Part shown: one piece after another, positions 44,738-53,056 of the stretch
Layout of the letters: each line of letters opens with the position of its first letter
Position numbering within the stretch: the first letter of the stretch is position 1
Assembly (NCBI RefSeq): GCF_001864835.1
Contig: NZ_MJGI01000027.1
Coordinates: 1-64,000, forward strand
Direction of reading: 5' to 3'
Length of the DNA: 64,000 nt
Source of the DNA: Curtobacterium sp. MCBA15_001
GTDB taxonomy: Bacteria; Actinomycetota; Actinomycetes; Actinomycetales; Microbacteriaceae
Translations under genes and position numbers: made by a program
Notes under the pieces: generated by a model
Database searches by the model: none
Seen by the model: only the letters and a program-made list of their open reading frames with translations
Told to the model about the DNA's origin: nothing

Positions 44738-45766
44738 TTAGCCGAACAGGATGGCGGCCTCGTCGAACCGCGACTGCGGCACCGTCTTCAGCTCGCCCAG
44801 CGCATCCTCGAACGAGACGTGCACGATCTCCGTTCCCCGGAGCGCGACCATGCGCCCCCAGCGTTCCTCGACCACCGAGTCGACGGCGGCCAGCCCGAGC
44901 CGGGTCGACAGCACCCGGTCGTAGGCCGTCGGCGTGCCGCCGCGCTGGATGTGACCGAGTGTGGTCGCACGGGTCTCGATGCCCGTCATCTCCTCGATCA
45001 GCGGTGCCAGGCGCTCGCCGATCCCGCCGAGCCGCGGCCGGCCGAACGCGTCGAGCCCGCGCTCGGAGTGCGCGTTGTCCTCGTGGTCGGGGACGAAGCC
45101 CTCGGCGACGACGACGAGCGGCGCCCGCCCACGGTCGTAGGCCGACCGCACCCACGACGCGATCTGCTCGAGCGACGTCTTCTGCTCCGGGATCAGGATC
45201 GCGTGCGCGCCCGCGGCCATGCCGGACTGCAGCGCGATCCACCCCACGTGCCGGCCCATCACCTCGGCCACCATGCAGCGGGAGTGCGACTCACCGGTGG
45301 TGCGCAGGCGGTCCATCGCCTCGGTCGCGATCTCGACGGCGGTGTCGAAGCCGAACGTGTAGTCGGTGGCGCCGAGGTCGTTGTCGACGGTCTTCGGCAC
45401 GCCGACGATCTTCAGGCCCGCGTCCGTCAGGCGCTTGGCGGCGGCCAGGGTGCCCTCGCCACCGATCGCGATCACGGCGTCGATGCCGTGACGCTCGAGC
45501 ACGCGCTGGATGTTCTCCACGCCGCCCTTCTCGCCCTCGAACGGGTTCGTGCGGCTGGTGCCGAGGATGGTGCCGCCCTGCTTGGCGATGCCCTGGATGT
45601 CCTTGCGGCCGAGCGGGACGATGTCGCCCTCCACCACGCCGCGCCAGCCGTCCCGGAACCCGACGAACTCGTACCCGTGGATCGCGATGCCCTTGAGGAC
45701 CGCGGCCCGGATGACTGCGTTGAGGCCGGGGCAGTCGCCGCCGGAGGTGAGGATGCCGATGCGCAT
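44738..45766 (-). CDS. pfkA: 6-phosphofructokinase
   Basis: A 342-residue phosphofructokinase that phosphorylates fructose-6-phosphate in glycolysis. ILTSGGDCPGLNAVIR, GGEGTLAAAKRL (Gly in the position that distinguishes ATP from PPi enzymes) and VPKTVDNDL place it in the group III, ATP-dependent type found in Actinobacteria. CAAGAT lies six bases before ATG, suggesting a leaderless transcript. Confidence 0.95.
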   Translation of the reverse strand: MRIGILTSGGDCPGLNAVIRAAVLKGIAIHGYEFVGFRDGWRGVVEGDIVPLGRKDIQGIAKQGGTILGTSRTNPFEGEKGGVENIQRVLERHGIDAVIAIGGEGTLAAAKRLTDAGLKIVGVPKTVDNDLGATDYTFGFDTAVEIATEAMDRLRTTGESHSRCMVAEVMGRHVGWIALQSGMAAGAHAILIPEQKTSLEQIASWVRSAYDRGRAPLVVVAEGFVPDHEDNAHSERGLDAFGRPRLGGIGERLAPLIEEMTGIETRATTLGHIQRGGTPTAYDRVLSTRLGLAAVDSVVEERWGRMVALRGTEIVHVSFEDALGELKTVPQSRFDEAAILFG

Positions 45767-45809
45767 GCCCCCATCTTGTCGGACGGTGGTTTCGCTTACC
45801 ATCCCTGTC

Positions 45810-46760
45810 ATGCCCCAGGTCCGTCTCGCCCCGCGTCCGTCAGGGGACGTCCGGCACGACACCGTGTGGCGTCCTGGAGGCCCGGTGGACGTCCGCGCGA
45901 CGCTCCGGCCCCTGCAGCGCGGCTCCGGCGACCCCGCCTTCCGCGTGGTCGGGTCGGACGTGTGGCTCGCGCTGCGGACGCCGGAGGGCCCGGCGTCGGT
46001 GGCGGTCCGGCAGGCGGGCGACACGATCGCGATCTCGGCGTGGGGGGACGGCGCCGCGTGGGCCGTCCAGCACGGACCGGACCTGGTCGGCCGCGGCGAC
46101 GACTGGTCCGACCTCGACGTCTCCGCGGACGCCTTCCTGCGGGACGCCCTGCACCGACAGCCCGGGCTCCGGCTGTGCCGCACGAACACGGTCGTGGCGA
46201 TGCTCGTGCCGGCGATCCTCGAGCAGAAGGTCACCTCGCGCCAGGCGTGGGGGGCGTGGCGGTACCTGCTCCGCCGCTACGGCACCCCGGCCCCGGGCCC
46301 CGCGCCCGAGGGCATGATCGTCCCGCCGACCCCGGCGGAGTGGGCCCGCGTGCCGAGCTGGGAGTGGCACCGCGCCGGCATCGAACCGGGGCGGTCGGCC
46401 ACCGTGATGCGGGCCGTCAAGGTCGCGCCGGCACTCGAACGGACCCTCACGCTCGGTCGTGGTGGCGCGGTGGTGTCCGCGCGACTGCAGTCCGTGCCCG
46501 GCATCGGGAAGTGGACAGCGGCCGAGACCGCACAGCGGGCGCACGGCGACCCGGACGCGCCGAGCGTCGGGGACTACCACGTCCCGGCACTGGTCGGGTG
46601 GGCGCTGACGGGTGGCCCGGTGGACGACGACGGCATGCTCGAGCTGCTCGAACCCTGGCGGGGGCACCGGGAGCGGATCGTCCGGTTGATCGGCGGCAGC
46701 GGGTTCCGCAAGCCGGCGTTCGGTCCCCGCATGACGATCCAGGACCACCGCGGGCACTGA
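45810..46760 (+). CDS. DNA-3-methyladenine glycosylase family protein (HhH-GPD)
   Basis: A 316-residue protein with a helix-hairpin-helix GPD glycosylase core: AILEQKVTSRQAWGAWRYLLRRYG (about residue 135) and LQSVPGIGKWTAAETAQRA with the HhH motif, then the catalytic Asp region VGDYHVPALVGWAL. It resembles AlkA-type base excision repair enzymes. TACCAT (45797-45802) lies seven bases upstream of ATG. A GGAGGCCCGG repeat copy is embedded in codons near residue 14-25 (VRHDTVWRPGG). Confidence 0.85.
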   Translation: MPQVRLAPRPSGDVRHDTVWRPGGPVDVRATLRPLQRGSGDPAFRVVGSDVWLALRTPEGPASVAVRQAGDTIAISAWGDGAAWAVQHGPDLVGRGDDWSDLDVSADAFLRDALHRQPGLRLCRTNTVVAMLVPAILEQKVTSRQAWGAWRYLLRRYGTPAPGPAPEGMIVPPTPAEWARVPSWEWHRAGIEPGRSATVMRAVKVAPALERTLTLGRGGAVVSARLQSVPGIGKWTAAETAQRAHGDPDAPSVGDYHVPALVGWALTGGPVDDDGMLELLEPWRGHRERIVRLIGGSGFRKPAFGPRMTIQDHRGH

Positions 46761-46776
46761 CACCCGTGCCGCAGCG

Positions 46777-46792
46777 CGGGCCTACAGGCCCG
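46777..46792. terminator. Short hairpin between glycosylase and MarR genes
   Basis: CGGGCCT-AC-AGGCCCG (46777-46792) overlaps the MarR stop at 46782 in a convergent gap of 21 bases. Confidence 0.45.
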
Positions 46793-47246
46793 GGTCGGTC
46801 GGGCCGAGCGCGACCTGGACCCGGGCGCTGACGGACCGCAGCGTGTCTGCGTCGTCGGCCACGGGCCTCCAGAACAGCTGCTCGAGTGCCGCGGTGTGCG
46901 CGCGGATGCCGGCGAGCACCGCACGCCGACCGTCGGTGGTCATCACGACCCAGCTGCCGCGGCCGTCGGTCGGGCAGTCAGCCCGCGCGACGAGTCCCCG
47001 CGACACCATCCGGGTGACCTGGTGGCTGACGCGGGACTTCTCCCAGCCGATGCCCGCCGCGACGTCGCGGACGCGCAGCCGGTGGTCGGGCTGCCGGTGC
47101 AGGCCGATCAGGATCTCGAACTCCGGGATCGAGATGCCCGCCCCCTGCTGCACGGCGTGGTCGAGGGCGCGGTCGAGGCGCCGCCAGACGTCGTGGTAGG
47201 CGTCCCACGTCGCCCAGTCGTGACGGTCAGCCCCCTGGTTCGGCAT
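46782..47246 (-). CDS. MarR-family transcriptional regulator
   Basis: A 154-residue winged-helix regulator: IPEFEILIGLHRQPDHRLRVRDVAAGIGWEKSRVSHQVTRMVSRGLVAR (about residues 38-86) spans the DNA-binding domain and recognition helix. ATG at 47246 is chosen since TACGCT (47258-47253) lies six bases upstream. It is divergent from the PutA-type gene and may regulate it. Confidence 0.88.
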   Translation of the reverse strand: MPNQGADRHDWATWDAYHDVWRRLDRALDHAVQQGAGISIPEFEILIGLHRQPDHRLRVRDVAAGIGWEKSRVSHQVTRMVSRGLVARADCPTDGRGSWVVMTTDGRRAVLAGIRAHTAALEQLFWRPVADDADTLRSVSARVQVALGPTDPGL

Positions 47247-47349
47247 CCCCACAGCGTATCCATGCAGGACCCGGCGGGCGCGACGCTGACACCGCGCTGT
47301 CTCTTGGCGCACACTCGGCGCGCTCCGAGGTCGCGTCGGCGGCGCCGCC

Positions 47350-47361
47350 TACGATCAGAGC
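47350..47361 (+). promoter_or_regulatory. Leaderless promoter of the putA-type gene
   Basis: TACGAT (47350-47355) followed by CAGAGC and the ATG at 47362: a -10 hexamer six bases from the start codon with no Shine-Dalgarno. Confidence 0.7.
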
Positions 47362-50300
47362 ATGCCGAGCGCCCGCCTGAAGGACTGCACCGACGACGCC
47401 ACCGCCCTCGTGCGCCGGTGGATCGCGGCGTCCGCGGGCGTCAAGCCCGACCCCGGTGCGGCACGCCTGGCCGAGGTCCTGCAGGACGACGCGGGGCTCG
47501 ACTTCACGCTCGGGTTCATCGACCGCGTGATCCGGCCCGAGGACCCGCGTGTCGCTGCCCGGCACCTCGAACAGCTCAGCCAGGGCGTGCCGGACGCGCT
47601 CGCCTGGTACCTGCGCGGCGCCGTGTCCCTGGGCGGCGGCTTCGCCACGATGGCGCCGTGGGCCGTCATCCCCACCGCGCGGCGGATCCTGCGTCGGATG
47701 ACCGGCCACCTGGTCGTCGACGCCGCGCCCACCAAGCTCGGGCCCGCACTCACGAAGCTCCGCGCCGACGGCACCCGGCTCGACGTCAGCCTGCTCGGCG
47801 GCCCCGTGCTCGGCAGCGCGGAGAGCGACCGGCGGCTGCAGGCGACGACCGAGCTGCTGGCACGCGACGACGTCGACCGCGTCTCGATCGCCGTCGGCAC
47901 GGTCCTGCCACAGCCCGCGCCGTGGGCGTTCGACGCCACCGTCGCCCGCGCCGTCGACCGGCTGGTCCCGCTGTTCCGCCTGGCCGCCTCCGGACCGGAG
48001 CCCAAGACGATCACGCTCGACGTCGACGAGCACGGCGACCTCGACGTCAGCGTCGCCGTGTTCCGCACCCTGCTCGAACGCCCCGAGTTCCACGGCCTGC
48101 ACGCCGGGATCGTCCTGCAGGCGTACCTGCCCGACAGCGCCGGGGCGCTCGAGTCCCTGACCCGGTGGGCACTGCAGCGCCGTGCGGCTGGCGGGGCACC
48201 GATCACCGTGCGCCTGGTGAAGGGCGCGCACCTCCCCGCCGAACGGGTCGACGCGGTCCTGCACGACTGGCCGCTCGCGACCTGGGGCAGCAAGCGCGAG
48301 ACCGACACGGCGTACCTGCGCATGCTCGACGCCGCGCTCACGCCGGAGCGCACCGACGCGGTCCGGGTCGAGGTCGCCGGGCACAACCTGTTCGACCTGG
48401 CGACCGCGTGGGTGCTCGCGCAGCGCCGCGGGGTCACCGACGCGGTCCAGGTCGCGATGCTGCTCGGCATGACGGCGAAGCACCTCGATGCCGTCCGCAC
48501 CGACGTCGGGCCCGTCGTGCTCGCCACCCCCGTCGTGCACCCGGACGACTTCCGCTCCGCCATCGGGTACCTGGTACGCCGCCTGCAGGAGCACGCCAGC
48601 ACCGAGGGCTCCATGGCCGCCGCGTTCGCGATCGACGACGACCCGGCCGTCTTCGACCTGCAGCACGCCCGCTGGCTCGCCGCCGTCGACGCGCTCGACA
48701 CACCGGTCCCGGCGACCAACCGCACGCAGGACCGTCGGCTGTCCCCGGGAGACCCGATCCCGCGCGACGCGTTCCGGAACGCCCCGGTCACCGATCCCAC
48801 GACCCCGGCCAACCGCGAGTGGGCGGCGGACGTGCTCCGGCGTGTGCCCCGCTCGCAGCTCGGCGCACAGACCGTGCGCGGGTCGCGGGTCCTCGACCGG
48901 ACCAAGCTCGAGCGGATCGTCCGCAGCACCGCCCAGGCCGGACTCAACTGGGGACGCCAGGACCCGGTCGACCGGGCCGAGCTCCTCGAGCTCATCGGCC
49001 ACGAGCTCGAGGCGCGCCGTGCCGACCTGGTCGAGGTCGCCGTCGCCGAGACGGGCACCACCCTCGCCGAGGCCGATGCCGACGTCAGCCGCGCCGTCGA
49101 CCTCGCGCACCATGCCGCCGACCGTGCGCGGCACCTCGTCGACGTCACCGGTGCGACCTTCGTGCCGCCGCGGCTGACCGTCGTCGTGCCGCCGTGGACC
49201 GAGCCCGTGTCCGGTCCGGCGAGCGGCGTCCTGGCGGCGCTCGCCGCGGGCAGCGGGGTGCTCCTCAAGCCCGCACCCCAGGCCAGGCGGTCGGCCGCCG
49301 TGGTCGCGGACGTGCTCCGGGACGCCGGGGTCCCGCACTCCCTGCTCCAGCTCGTCGACCTGGACGAGGACGTCCTCGGCCGGCAGCTCATCGCCCACGC
49401 CGCCGTCGACCGGATCCTGTTCGCAGGCGCTGCCGACACCGCACGCTCCTTCACGTGGTGGCGTGCGGGCCTGCCCCTGACCGCCGCGACCGGCGGCACG
49501 AACGCCATCGTCGTGACGCCCTCGGCCGACGTCGACCTGGCCGTCCACGACGTCGTGCGCTCGGCGTTCGCGCAGGCCGGGCAACGCCCCGACGCGACCT
49601 CGCTCGTGGTGCTCGTCGGGTCCCTGGCCGACAGCGAGCGCTTCCGGCAGCAGTTGGTCGACGCGACCCGGACGATCCGTGTGGCGTGGCCGGACGACCC
49701 GACCGCGCAGATGGGCCCGCTCGTCGCCGAACCGACGGGTCCGCTCCTCGCCGCGCTCACCGAGCTCGCCCCGGGGGAGTCCTGGCTCGTGCAGCCCGTC
49801 CCGCTCGACGACTCCGGACGCCTGTGGTCCCCGGGGATCCGCGACGGTGTCCGTCCGGGCAGCGAGCACCACCGGACCGACCGCGCCGTGCCGGTGCTCG
49901 GCATCATGCACGCCGAGACCCTGGACGACGCGATCGCGATCCAGAACGGCACCGACCACGGCCTGGTGGCGGGCATCCACTCGCTCGACACGGACGAGGT
50001 CGGCGAGTGGCTCCAGCGCGTCCGCGCCGGCAGCCTCGTCGTCAACCGCGGTACGACCGGCGCGGTCGTCGGACGCAGCCCCGTCGGCGGGTGGAAGCGG
50101 TCCGCGGTCGGGACCGGCACGAAGCCCGACGGGTCCATGTCCGTCGCGACCCTCGGCCGGTGGGAGCCGGTGACCCGCAAGGTCCACCGCAGCATCCAGC
50201 TGCACGGGTTGTCCCAGCGCGTGACCGCGGTGATCGAGGCTGCCCGCAGTGGTCTGTCCTTCGAGGAGTTCGACCAGGTCCGCGCCGGGGCCACCAGCGA

Positions 50301-50919
50301 CGTGCAGGCCCGGGCGGACGAGTTCGGGCGCTCGCGCGACCCCGCCGGGCTGGTCCTCGAGCGGAACGTGCTGCGCTGGCGGCCGCAGTCGGTCATCCTG
50401 CGGCAGGCCCAGGACGCATCGAGCGGCGACCTCGTCCGCGCGCTCGTCGCCGCCACGGCCAGTCGTGCGCACCTGCTGCTCAGCACCTCGCGCCCGCTGC
50501 CCGGTCCCCTGACGCAGCTGCTCGCCGCAGGGCGGTCCCCGCTCGACGTCGTCGACCACCTGGTCGAGTCGGACGACGAGTTCCTGCGTCGAGCAGCGTC
50601 GGGGGCGCTCTTCCAGGAGAACTGGTCGAACCCGACCGACGAGCCCGAGGACGCCCTCGATGCCGTGCTGTCCCAGGGGCAGGACCGGCCGCGGCACACG
50701 GTGTTCGGCGGACCCGGGGCCCGGATCCGGCTCCTCGGGGGCGACCCCCTGGCGCTCGAGGAAGCGCTCGGCGCGAGCATCGACGTCGCGGTCTTCGCGG
50801 CACCGGTGGTCGAGGCCGGGCTGATCGAGATGCTGCCCTACCTGCGCGAGCAGACGGTGTCGATCACCGCGCACCGGTTCGGCGAACCCGACGCCGACTT
50901 CACCGACCTGCGCGTCTGA
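47362..50919 (+). CDS. putA: PutA-type proline dehydrogenase fused to a degenerate aldehyde dehydrogenase
   Basis: A 1185-residue protein. The N-terminal half (about 1-450) is a FAD proline dehydrogenase with IVLQAYLPDS, VRLVKGAHL and GYLVRRLQEHAS. The second half (about 480-990) has the P5C/aldehyde dehydrogenase fold with NAD site-like VPPWTEPVSG, but the catalytic Glu is Ala (AATGGTN) and the catalytic Cys is Pro (AGQRPDA). The last 190 residues are an extra domain. Proline oxidation is plausible; aldehyde oxidation is probably lost. Start by the -10 at 47350. Its 3' end overlaps the convergent gene by 20 bases. Confidence 0.88.
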   Translation: MPSARLKDCTDDATALVRRWIAASAGVKPDPGAARLAEVLQDDAGLDFTLGFIDRVIRPEDPRVAARHLEQLSQGVPDALAWYLRGAVSLGGGFATMAPWAVIPTARRILRRMTGHLVVDAAPTKLGPALTKLRADGTRLDVSLLGGPVLGSAESDRRLQATTELLARDDVDRVSIAVGTVLPQPAPWAFDATVARAVDRLVPLFRLAASGPEPKTITLDVDEHGDLDVSVAVFRTLLERPEFHGLHAGIVLQAYLPDSAGALESLTRWALQRRAAGGAPITVRLVKGAHLPAERVDAVLHDWPLATWGSKRETDTAYLRMLDAALTPERTDAVRVEVAGHNLFDLATAWVLAQRRGVTDAVQVAMLLGMTAKHLDAVRTDVGPVVLATPVVHPDDFRSAIGYLVRRLQEHASTEGSMAAAFAIDDDPAVFDLQHARWLAAVDALDTPVPATNRTQDRRLSPGDPIPRDAFRNAPVTDPTTPANREWAADVLRRVPRSQLGAQTVRGSRVLDRTKLERIVRSTAQAGLNWGRQDPVDRAELLELIGHELEARRADLVEVAVAETGTTLAEADADVSRAVDLAHHAADRARHLVDVTGATFVPPRLTVVVPPWTEPVSGPASGVLAALAAGSGVLLKPAPQARRSAAVVADVLRDAGVPHSLLQLVDLDEDVLGRQLIAHAAVDRILFAGAADTARSFTWWRAGLPLTAATGGTNAIVVTPSADVDLAVHDVVRSAFAQAGQRPDATSLVVLVGSLADSERFRQQLVDATRTIRVAWPDDPTAQMGPLVAEPTGPLLAALTELAPGESWLVQPVPLDDSGRLWSPGIRDGVRPGSEHHRTDRAVPVLGIMHAETLDDAIAIQNGTDHGLVAGIHSLDTDEVGEWLQRVRAGSLVVNRGTTGAVVGRSPVGGWKRSAVGTGTKPDGSMSVATLGRWEPVTRKVHRSIQLHGLSQRVTAVIEAARSGLSFEEFDQVRAGATSDVQARADEFGRSRDPAGLVLERNVLRWRPQSVILRQAQDASSGDLVRALVAATASRAHLLLSTSRPLPGPLTQLLAAGRSPLDVVDHLVESDDEFLRRAASGALFQENWSNPTDEPEDALDAVLSQGQDRPRHTVFGGPGARIRLLGGDPLALEEALGASIDVAVFAAPVVEAGLIEMLPYLREQTVSITAHRFGEPDADFTDLRV

Positions 50920-51508
50920 GGAGTGCTCGCAGCCCGTCGGCCTCGGCGGGCCGGCCGTCCCAGCGCGCGGCCAGTTCGTAGGCGGCCAGTGCCGTCTCCG
51001 GGCCGAGGGGGCCGGCGCACAGGGCGGCGACCTCGTCGGCGCGCGCGTCCCAGGCGGTGGGGAGCCGGTGGTGGACGGTGCCCGTGGCGGCGTCGGCCGT
51101 GCGCATGGAGGTGACCAGGGCCTCCCGTGCGACCCCCAGGACCAGGTGGAGGCCGACCAGCCGATTGCCCCGCCCGAGCCGGAGCATCGCGAGCGCCGCG
51201 TCGAACCGCACCGCCAGGTCCACCGGGGCCGGTGGGAGCACCATCGGGGCACCGTCGAGCGCCAGGTCCACGAAGAGGCCGTCGTCGGTCAGCAGTCGGA
51301 GCTGCGCGCCGTCGTCGGCCTGCTGCCACGCCCAGAGCCGCGTACCCAGCAGCTCCTCGACGTCGAGCGGACCGCGGGCGACCACGCGGACGTCGAGGTC
51401 ACTCCAGACGTCGACCTCGCCCGTGACGACGGACCCGTACGGCTCCGCCGCGAGCACCGTCGGCCAGTCGCGGATGCGGTCGAGCAGTGTGGTCCGCCAG
51501 TCGGTCAT
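50900..51508 (-). CDS. Nucleotidyltransferase domain protein
   Basis: A 202-residue protein. EPYGSVVTGEVDVWSDLDVRVV (about residues 22-43) is the GS...D-x-D nucleotidyltransferase motif, followed by a helical domain. It resembles aminoglycoside nucleotidyltransferase-like or other transfer enzymes, but no drug class can be inferred. The stop lies 20 bases inside the 3' end of the convergent putA-type gene. Confidence 0.8.
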   Translation of the reverse strand: MTDWRTTLLDRIRDWPTVLAAEPYGSVVTGEVDVWSDLDVRVVARGPLDVEELLGTRLWAWQQADDGAQLRLLTDDGLFVDLALDGAPMVLPPAPVDLAVRFDAALAMLRLGRGNRLVGLHLVLGVAREALVTSMRTADAATGTVHHRLPTAWDARADEVAALCAGPLGPETALAAYELAARWDGRPAEADGLRALLRRAGR

Positions 51509-51556
51509 GCCCCACCCTCTCAGCCGTCCGTGAGGATCGTGCAGTTCGGTGACGGG

Positions 51557-52258
51557 ATGCACGCAGACCGTACCCTCGTCGCCGACGGCCTCCGCAACGC
51601 CCGTGACCTCGGCGGGCTGCCGCGCCGTGGCGGCGGGACGACCCCACGGGGACGCTTCTTCCGCTCCGAGTCCGTCGACCGCCTCACCGAGCGGGGATGG
51701 GAGACGATCCGCGGAGCCGGCATCCGGACCGTCGTCGACCTGCGGACCCCGTCCGAGCGTGCCGAGGACACGCATCCGCGGCCGGCGTGGGTCACGACGG
51801 TGGCGGTCGACCACGACGACCTGGCGGACACGGCGTTCTGGGACGACTTCTGGGCGAACGGCCTGGTCGGGACGCCGTTGTACTACGGGCCGCACCTGGA
51901 ACGGAAGGCCGAGCGCACCGGTGCGGCGCTCCGGGCGCTGGCCCGGGCCGAGCCCGGCGGGGTGCTGTTCCACTGCGCGGCCGGGCGGGACCGGACGGGC
52001 ATCGTCGCCCTCGCGGTGCTGACCCTGGCCGACGTCGAGCCCCAGGCCGTGGTCGCGGACTACCTGGTCACCATGGCCGCAGACCCGCTCGGTCAGGACC
52101 CCCGCACCGAGGCGCTCTGCGCGGACCACGGCACCACGGTCGCCGACGCGTTCCGCGCCGTCGTCGCCGGCTTCGACGTGGACCGGTTCGTCGCCGGGTC
52201 TGGTCTCAGCTCGGCCGACCTGGAGGCCCTCCGCACCTTCCGCAGTCCGCCCGCGTGA
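51557..52258 (+). CDS. Tyrosine phosphatase (Y_phosphatase3 family)
   Basis: A 233-residue phosphatase. The catalytic loop HCAAGRDRTG lies near residue 137, with the N-terminal GLRNARDLGGLPRRGG and FRSESVDRLTE typical of the family. It dephosphorylates tyrosine or phosphoinositides. ATG at 51557 is preferred because TTCGGT (51545-51550) is six bases upstream. Confidence 0.9.
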   Translation: MHADRTLVADGLRNARDLGGLPRRGGGTTPRGRFFRSESVDRLTERGWETIRGAGIRTVVDLRTPSERAEDTHPRPAWVTTVAVDHDDLADTAFWDDFWANGLVGTPLYYGPHLERKAERTGAALRALARAEPGGVLFHCAAGRDRTGIVALAVLTLADVEPQAVVADYLVTMAADPLGQDPRTEALCADHGTTVADAFRAVVAGFDVDRFVAGSGLSSADLEALRTFRSPPA

Positions 52259-52267
52259 TCCGCGGCG

Positions 52268-52468
52268 TCAGTCCTCGGTGTCGCCGCCTTCTTCGTCCTC
52301 GACGCCGGTCTCGTCCATCCGGTCGCGCAGGTGGTCCGCCATCGACGCTGCGCCTTCGTGCCCGTGGTCGTGGTTGACCTGCTCGATCAGGCCCGAGAGC
52401 TTCTCGTGGTTCGTGGCCTCGGTGGCGCCGTCCATGACGGGCTCGGTCTGCTGTTCGTCGTTGCTCAT
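52268..52468 (-). CDS. Small acidic protein, unknown
   Basis: A 66-residue, very acidic soluble protein with His-rich NHDHGHEG. No family is recognised. TAGCGT (52481-52476) lies seven bases upstream of the ATG, so it is a credible leaderless gene. It convergently faces the phosphatase gene with a 9-base gap. Confidence 0.65.
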   Translation of the reverse strand: MSNDEQQTEPVMDGATEATNHEKLSGLIEQVNHDHGHEGAASMADHLRDRMDETGVEDEEGGDTED

Positions 52469-52570
52469 GTCCCGGACGCTACGCGGCGACCTGGGAAGCG
52501 GGTGGAGCGCTGGCCGTTTGGCGCCCGAAGTGGGGTACCGACCTGTCTGTCCCCCTAAGTGCGGACCGAC

Positions 52571-52678
52571 TAGAGTCGACATCAGCGAGCCACCCCGATC
52601 GGTGGGACCCCTGCCCACCGAGGCTCGCCAGAGCGTCGACGCTCCGGCTCTTGAGCGTCCCTGTGCTCGAGCCGGAGC
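52571..52678 (+). ncRNA. Candidate small RNA with two stem-loops
   Basis: A TAGAGT -10-like hexamer (52571-52576) is followed by hairpin 52585-52628 (GCGAGCC/GGCTCGC with inner CGGTGGG/CCCACCG) and hairpin 52641-52678 (GCTCCGGCTC/GAGCCGGAGC). Upstream are two direct repeats CC(G/T)AAGTG(G/C)G at 52525 and 52554. No reading frame of credible length covers this block. A read-through terminator is an alternative. Confidence 0.35.
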
Positions 52679-52702
52679 GCGACCGCCACCCCGAGGTACC
52701 GC

Positions 52703-53056
52703 TCAGCGTCGTCCCGCTCGCCGTCCGGTCCCCACCGCGACGATCTCCGCCACGGCCAGCACGACGGCGATCACGAGCTGTCGCCCGGCCACGCGACGCC
52801 ACGGCGCCGGCGCGAGCAGCAGCGGCAGCATCGTCGCCCCGTGCAGCACGTCCACGGCGGCCCCGACGGTGTGCGCGTTGCCCGACCCGACCCGAGCGGT
52901 GATGCCGGCCTGCGCGACCTGGCGCAGTCCGACCACGCGGTGGAACGTGGCCGTCGACCGGTCCGATCCCGCACGGATGACGTGCACGGCACCGATCACA
53001 GCACGCACACCCTCCACCACGGTGGTCGCGCCGTGAGCGTCGCTGCGGCGGCTCAT
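52703..53056 (-). CDS. Small membrane protein, unknown
   Basis: A 117-residue protein, mostly hydrophobic in two or three segments (about 37-60, 75-105). No family recognised. The ATG overlaps the stop of the upstream SDR gene by 4 bases, so the two are co-expressed. Confidence 0.65.
   Translation of the reverse strand: MSRRSDAHGATTVVEGVRAVIGAVHVIRAGSDRSTATFHRVVGLRQVAQAGITARVGSGNAHTVGAAVDVLHGATMLPLLLAPAPWRRVAGRQLVIAVVLAVAEIVAVGTGRRAGRR

Noticed and set aside
47227-51252. A very long open frame on the minus strand across the putA-type gene, and another on the plus strand (46896-50981)
   Set aside because: High GC keeps alternative frames open. Their translations are Arg/Pro/Gly-rich without domain motifs, while the frame at 47362-50919 has clear proline dehydrogenase and aldehyde dehydrogenase motifs.
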